Positions 6,263 through 7,960 of a stretch of 7,960 bases of DNA are shown here, one piece after another. The translations under genes and the position numbers were made by a program. Source of the stretch: JBBDRW01 sp040905265 (GTDB lineage: Bacteria > Bacteroidota > Rhodothermia > Balneolales > Balneolaceae); contig JBBDRW010000066.1 of the NCBI GenBank assembly GCA_040905265.1, forward strand, positions 1 through 7,960, written 5' to 3'. Position 1 is the stretch's first letter; each line of letters starts with the position of its first letter. A model generated the notes under the pieces. That model made no database searches, was not told the origin of the DNA, and saw only the letters and a list, made by a program, of their open reading frames with translations.

Positions 6263-7165
6263 TCAGGCAGTGGCTGCCGTCGCAATACCGATATGCCCGG
6301 CTCCCCCCTCCCGAAGGGTTTTTGCGAGCTCAAAGGTGGTCGCACCGGTGGTAAAGACATCGTCTATGACAACCCAGAGGGCCGGACCTCCTGCCTGTTC
6401 ACCCAATCCGCCGATGCGGCCCTGTGGAGCCCGATCTGCCTGCCCCGGCCCGGTATCCCCCGTTCCGACTCCGGAGGCTTCCACACTTCGGCCTGTTTCC
6501 CGGCCGTCCCCGGCAGCAACTCCCTTCCCGGCCATCCCGCGCTTCTCTGCCGCTTCCACGCCGCGAAGATCGACATCAAAGATTCCGGAGACATTCTCCA
6601 GCCGCTCCTCCCTGTGCAGGCCTGTCTGCGACCGGGTATCCCGGTTCCGGCGGACAAACCGCTCCGGCACCGTCTCCCAGCCGGTGACCGCCGAGACCCC
6701 CTCTGCGATCGCTCTCGCCTGGTTCCCGCCCCTCGACCGAACCTGTCTGGGATGAAGAGGCACCGGCACAAGCAGGCCGTCATGGCGCCCATACCCTTCC
6801 CCATAGAGCAGACGCTTCATCCGGTATCCAAGCTCCATCCCGATTTCATTCCCCAGGCCGTAGAGTGAGCCATATTTGAGCTTGTGCAGCAACCCCTGGA
6901 GTTCCCCTCCCTTCTCAAATTTCCAGAGGGAGATCCGAAATTCGATAAACGAAGGCAAAAGAACCGGGTCCGCCATCGAGTCGACCACCGATTCAAACCG
7001 CTTTTTGCGGCAAAACCGACAAAGATACTGCTCCGTAGATGCCAGGTGTGCTGAACAGCAGATACAGATTCTCGGAAACAGAATCTCCAGGAGTCCGGAG
7101 AGGAGAGGCTGCCGGGCCGGGCTCCGGCGGTCGTGCTGTTCGGGCTTGTGGCTGGATGTTGGCAT
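6263..7165 (-). CDS. comF: ComF family phosphoribosyltransferase-like protein
   Basis: A 300-residue ComF-like protein, the family linked to DNA uptake in naturally competent bacteria (its biochemical role is not settled). The N-terminal four-cysteine zinc-finger-type site is C34/C37 and C49/C52 (LFPRICICC ... LCRFC). Next are LHKLKYGS (94-100), LVPVPLHPRQVRSRGGNQA (132-150), RNRDTRSQTGLHREERLENVSGIF (173-196) and the PRPP-binding signature VVIDDVFTTGATT (265-277). Between the last two lies a Gly/Ala/Glu-rich stretch of about 60 residues (200-261) where the family normally has only about ten. The ATG at 7165 is preferred; a TTG at 7222 would add 19 residues with no family similarity. It is the first gene of the minus-strand cluster; the next gene starts 19 bp after its stop. 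Confidence 0.88.
   Translation of the reverse strand: MPTSSHKPEQHDRRSPARQPLLSGLLEILFPRICICCSAHLASTEQYLCRFCRKKRFESVVDSMADPVLLPSFIEFRISLWKFEKGGELQGLLHKLKYGSLYGLGNEIGMELGYRMKRLLYGEGYGRHDGLLVPVPLHPRQVRSRGGNQARAIAEGVSAVTGWETVPERFVRRNRDTRSQTGLHREERLENVSGIFDVDLRGVEAAEKRGMAGKGVAAGDGRETGRSVEASGVGTGDTGPGQADRAPQGRIGGLGEQAGGPALWVVIDDVFTTGATTFELAKTLREGGAGHIGIATAATA
6383..6568 (-). other. Gly-rich insertion within ComF
   Basis: These bases encode ComF residues 200-261, with short motifs such as GMAGKGVAAGDGRE and GTGDTGPGQAD. The stretch is low in hydrophobic residues, likely disordered or a surface loop, and stays in frame with no stop. The flanking conserved blocks (ENVSGIF before, VVIDDV after) are intact, so this is an expansion of a loop and not a frameshift. 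Confidence 0.65.
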
Positions 7166-7292
7166 CTTGCATAGGGTTAGGATTCTGGATTCAGGGAATT
7201 GGTGAGAGTTCTCGTTGATCAAGTGCTATCACCTGTCACCTATTCCCTTCCCAATGTATGATCCATTCAGATAGAACTCCTTACATACCAGC

Positions 7293-7321
7293 TTTGTAAT
7301 TTATTCACATTCAGACTTTTG
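7293..7321 (+). promoter_or_regulatory. Possible Bacteroidota-type promoter for the RodZ-like gene
   Basis: TTTG (7293-7296), a 17-bp spacer and GACTTTTG (7314-7321) resemble the Bacteroidota pattern TTTG-spacer-TAnnTTTG with one mismatch in the -7 box. Transcription would begin near 7328 and give a leader of about 245 nt. Only pattern similarity supports this. Confidence 0.35.
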
Positions 7322-7340
7322 CAATGAGTGATAATTAATT

Positions 7341-7436
7341 AGATTCCGTACAAACCAGCCGGAGGAAATACCTCTCCGGCAGGAAAGAGGCTCTGTCCGG
7401 AATCACCTTGCAGAGCATTTGATCACCCGGGAATCT
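7341..7436 (+). promoter_or_regulatory. Possible folded leader RNA (three-way junction)
   Basis: AGATTCC (7341-7347) is complementary to GGAATCT (7430-7436). The enclosed segment holds two perfect short hairpins: GCCGGAG/CTCCGGC (7358-7364 with 7374-7380) and GCTCTG/CAGAGC (7390-7395 with 7411-7416). GATTCCG (7342-7348) is also complementary to CGGAATC (7398-7404) in the loop of the second hairpin, so two exclusive pairings exist. No known riboswitch class matches that I can recognise. Stems of 6 to 7 bp can occur by chance in this length. Confidence 0.3.
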
Positions 7437-7488
7437 GCCAGACGGAACGGTTGTTACGAGGAGATGCTATTGACCGGGCGAAACCAGA

Positions 7489-7510
7489 CAAGCTCCTGCC
7501 ATCAGGCTTG
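7489..7510 (+). promoter_or_regulatory. Small bulged hairpin upstream of the RodZ-like gene
   Basis: CAAG and CCTG (7489-7492 and 7495-7498) pair with CAGG and CTTG (7503-7510) around a CCAT loop, with a two-base bulge. There is no following T-run, so it is not a factor-independent terminator. Confidence 0.35.
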
Positions 7511-7575
7511 AGAGTGCCGGACAGTGGATCCAGACCGTTAATTCCGATTTTCAAACTAACCGAAAAGAACCTCGC

Positions 7576-7960
7576 ATGGCTTCAGTCGGGCAAGATCTTG
7601 CCATCATACGCAAACAGAAAGGACACTCCCTGGAAGAGATTCACCGGGTGACCAAGATTCCGATGAGAACGCTTCTGAGAATTGAATCGGATGCGATTTT
7701 CGATGATACGGAGGAGAATCCAACCTATGTGCGAAGCTTTATCCGCAGCTATGCGAAGGCCCTTTACATCCCTGATGACAAGATCGTTAATGCACTCGAC
7801 CAGCGTCAATCCGGCAATTATAACAATCTGCTGCTGGACGACTACCCGGAACTTCTCGAACAACTGGAGAAGAAGAGTACGGCTATCCAGCCGGAAGAGC
7901 CCGAAGAGGCCCCCAGGGTAATCCCGGAAAGCAATACCCGAACCATAACCCCACAGGGGA
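7576..7960 (+). CDS. RodZ-like helix-turn-helix protein, N-terminal part
   Basis: The frame opens at ATG 7576 and is still open at the window end, giving 128 residues. Residues about 3-70 form the helix-turn-helix domain typical of RodZ and related proteins: VGQDLAIIRKQKGHSLEEIHRVTKIPMRTLLRIE followed by PTYVRSFIRSYAKAL (49-63). RodZ links the MreB cytoskeleton to the cell-elongation machinery through this cytosolic domain, followed by a membrane helix. After about residue 85 a charged linker begins (LEQLEKK ... QPEEPEEAPRVIP); any transmembrane helix would lie beyond the window, so RodZ identity is likely but unproven. The start is well supported because it directly precedes the domain, no other in-frame ATG lies between it and the TGA at 7471, and the A-rich AAAAGAA lies just upstream. 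Confidence 0.85.
   Translation, partial: MASVGQDLAIIRKQKGHSLEEIHRVTKIPMRTLLRIESDAIFDDTEENPTYVRSFIRSYAKALYIPDDKIVNALDQRQSGNYNNLLLDDYPELLEQLEKKSTAIQPEEPEEAPRVIPESNTRTITPQG

Larger units (their letters stand above)
7166..7575. other. 410-bp divergent intergenic region
   Basis: No convincing gene lies here. The comF-side half (about 7223-7350) is AT-rich and should hold the promoters for both directions. It contains the near-direct repeat TCACCTGTCACCT (about 7229-7241). The half next to the RodZ-like gene (about 7355-7560) is GC-richer and full of complementary segments, suggesting a folded leader. A TTG-start frame at 7451-7651 overlaps the RodZ-like gene out of frame and has no recognisable content. 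Confidence 0.7.

Noticed and set aside
6140..6868. A 242-codon plus-strand open frame opposite comF and the membrane protein
   Set aside because: Its translation is rich in Pro, Arg, Ser and Cys with no domain, typical of the reverse of GC-rich coding sequence; comF motifs on the other strand are decisive.
7166..7222. Extension of ComF upstream to a TTG at 7222
   Set aside because: It adds 19 residues without similarity to the family; an ATG at 7165 gives a normal N-terminus before the zinc-finger cysteines.
7358..7380. Factor-independent terminator at the GCCGGAG hairpin
   Set aside because: The stem is good but neither side is followed by a run of T on the transcribed strand.
7440..7510. 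Fluoride, cobalamin or other known riboswitch before the RodZ-like gene
   Set aside because: Short look-alikes such as GGAGATG are present, but the conserved downstream boxes of those classes are missing.
7451..7651. A 66-codon frame starting with TTG before the RodZ-like gene
   Set aside because: It overlaps the RodZ-like HTH domain out of frame, uses a weak start and has no recognisable content.

Overview
The window looks like a housekeeping stretch of a moderately GC-rich bacterial chromosome from the Bacteroidota/Rhodothermota/Balneolota group. This rests on protein character: the family-2 glycosyltransferase, the PanB and the HTH (RodZ-like) protein resemble forms I associate with Balneolales and relatives, and most starts lack a Shine-Dalgarno sequence. 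It is a judgement from memory, not a search. I see no phage, defence or CRISPR module.

Layout. On the + strand at the left are the 3' part of a glycosyltransferase (1-737) and a lycopene cyclase (794-1957). A seven-gene minus-strand cluster converges on them. In its direction of transcription, right to left, it runs: ComF-like phosphoribosyltransferase (7165-6263), a four-helix-type membrane protein of unknown function (about 6243-5572), a histidine phosphatase (5563-4937), menaquinone/ubiquinone C-methyltransferase UbiE/MenG (4770-4048), FabZ (4048-3605), PanB (3608-2781) and SurE (2774-1983). Gaps are 1 to 20 bp or small overlaps, except between the phosphatase and ubiE, so this reads as one operon. 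A 410-bp non-coding region (7166-7575) separates comF from a divergent RodZ-like gene that runs off the right edge. That region holds a possible promoter and several complementary segments that could fold as a leader RNA.

The most unusual object is a roughly 140-bp palindromic, MITE-like element between the phosphatase and ubiE (4796-4939). It has terminal inverted repeats and a TAACTA direct repeat on both sides. Removing it and one copy of the repeat restores a normal operon junction, a TAA stop 20 bp before the ubiE ATG. It therefore appears to have inserted inside the phosphatase stop codon and to have supplied a replacement TAG.

How the genes work together. PanB makes the precursor of pantothenate and hence of CoA and the ACP prosthetic group. 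FabZ acts on ACP-bound acyl chains. UbiE/MenG finishes menaquinone. SurE and the histidine phosphatase remove phosphates from nucleotides or small metabolites. The lycopene cyclase belongs to carotenoid synthesis, a separate membrane-lipid pathway. I found no clear new multi-gene system. The points worth a second look are the element in the stop codon, a roughly 60-residue Gly-rich insertion in ComF, and the structured region before the RodZ-like gene.
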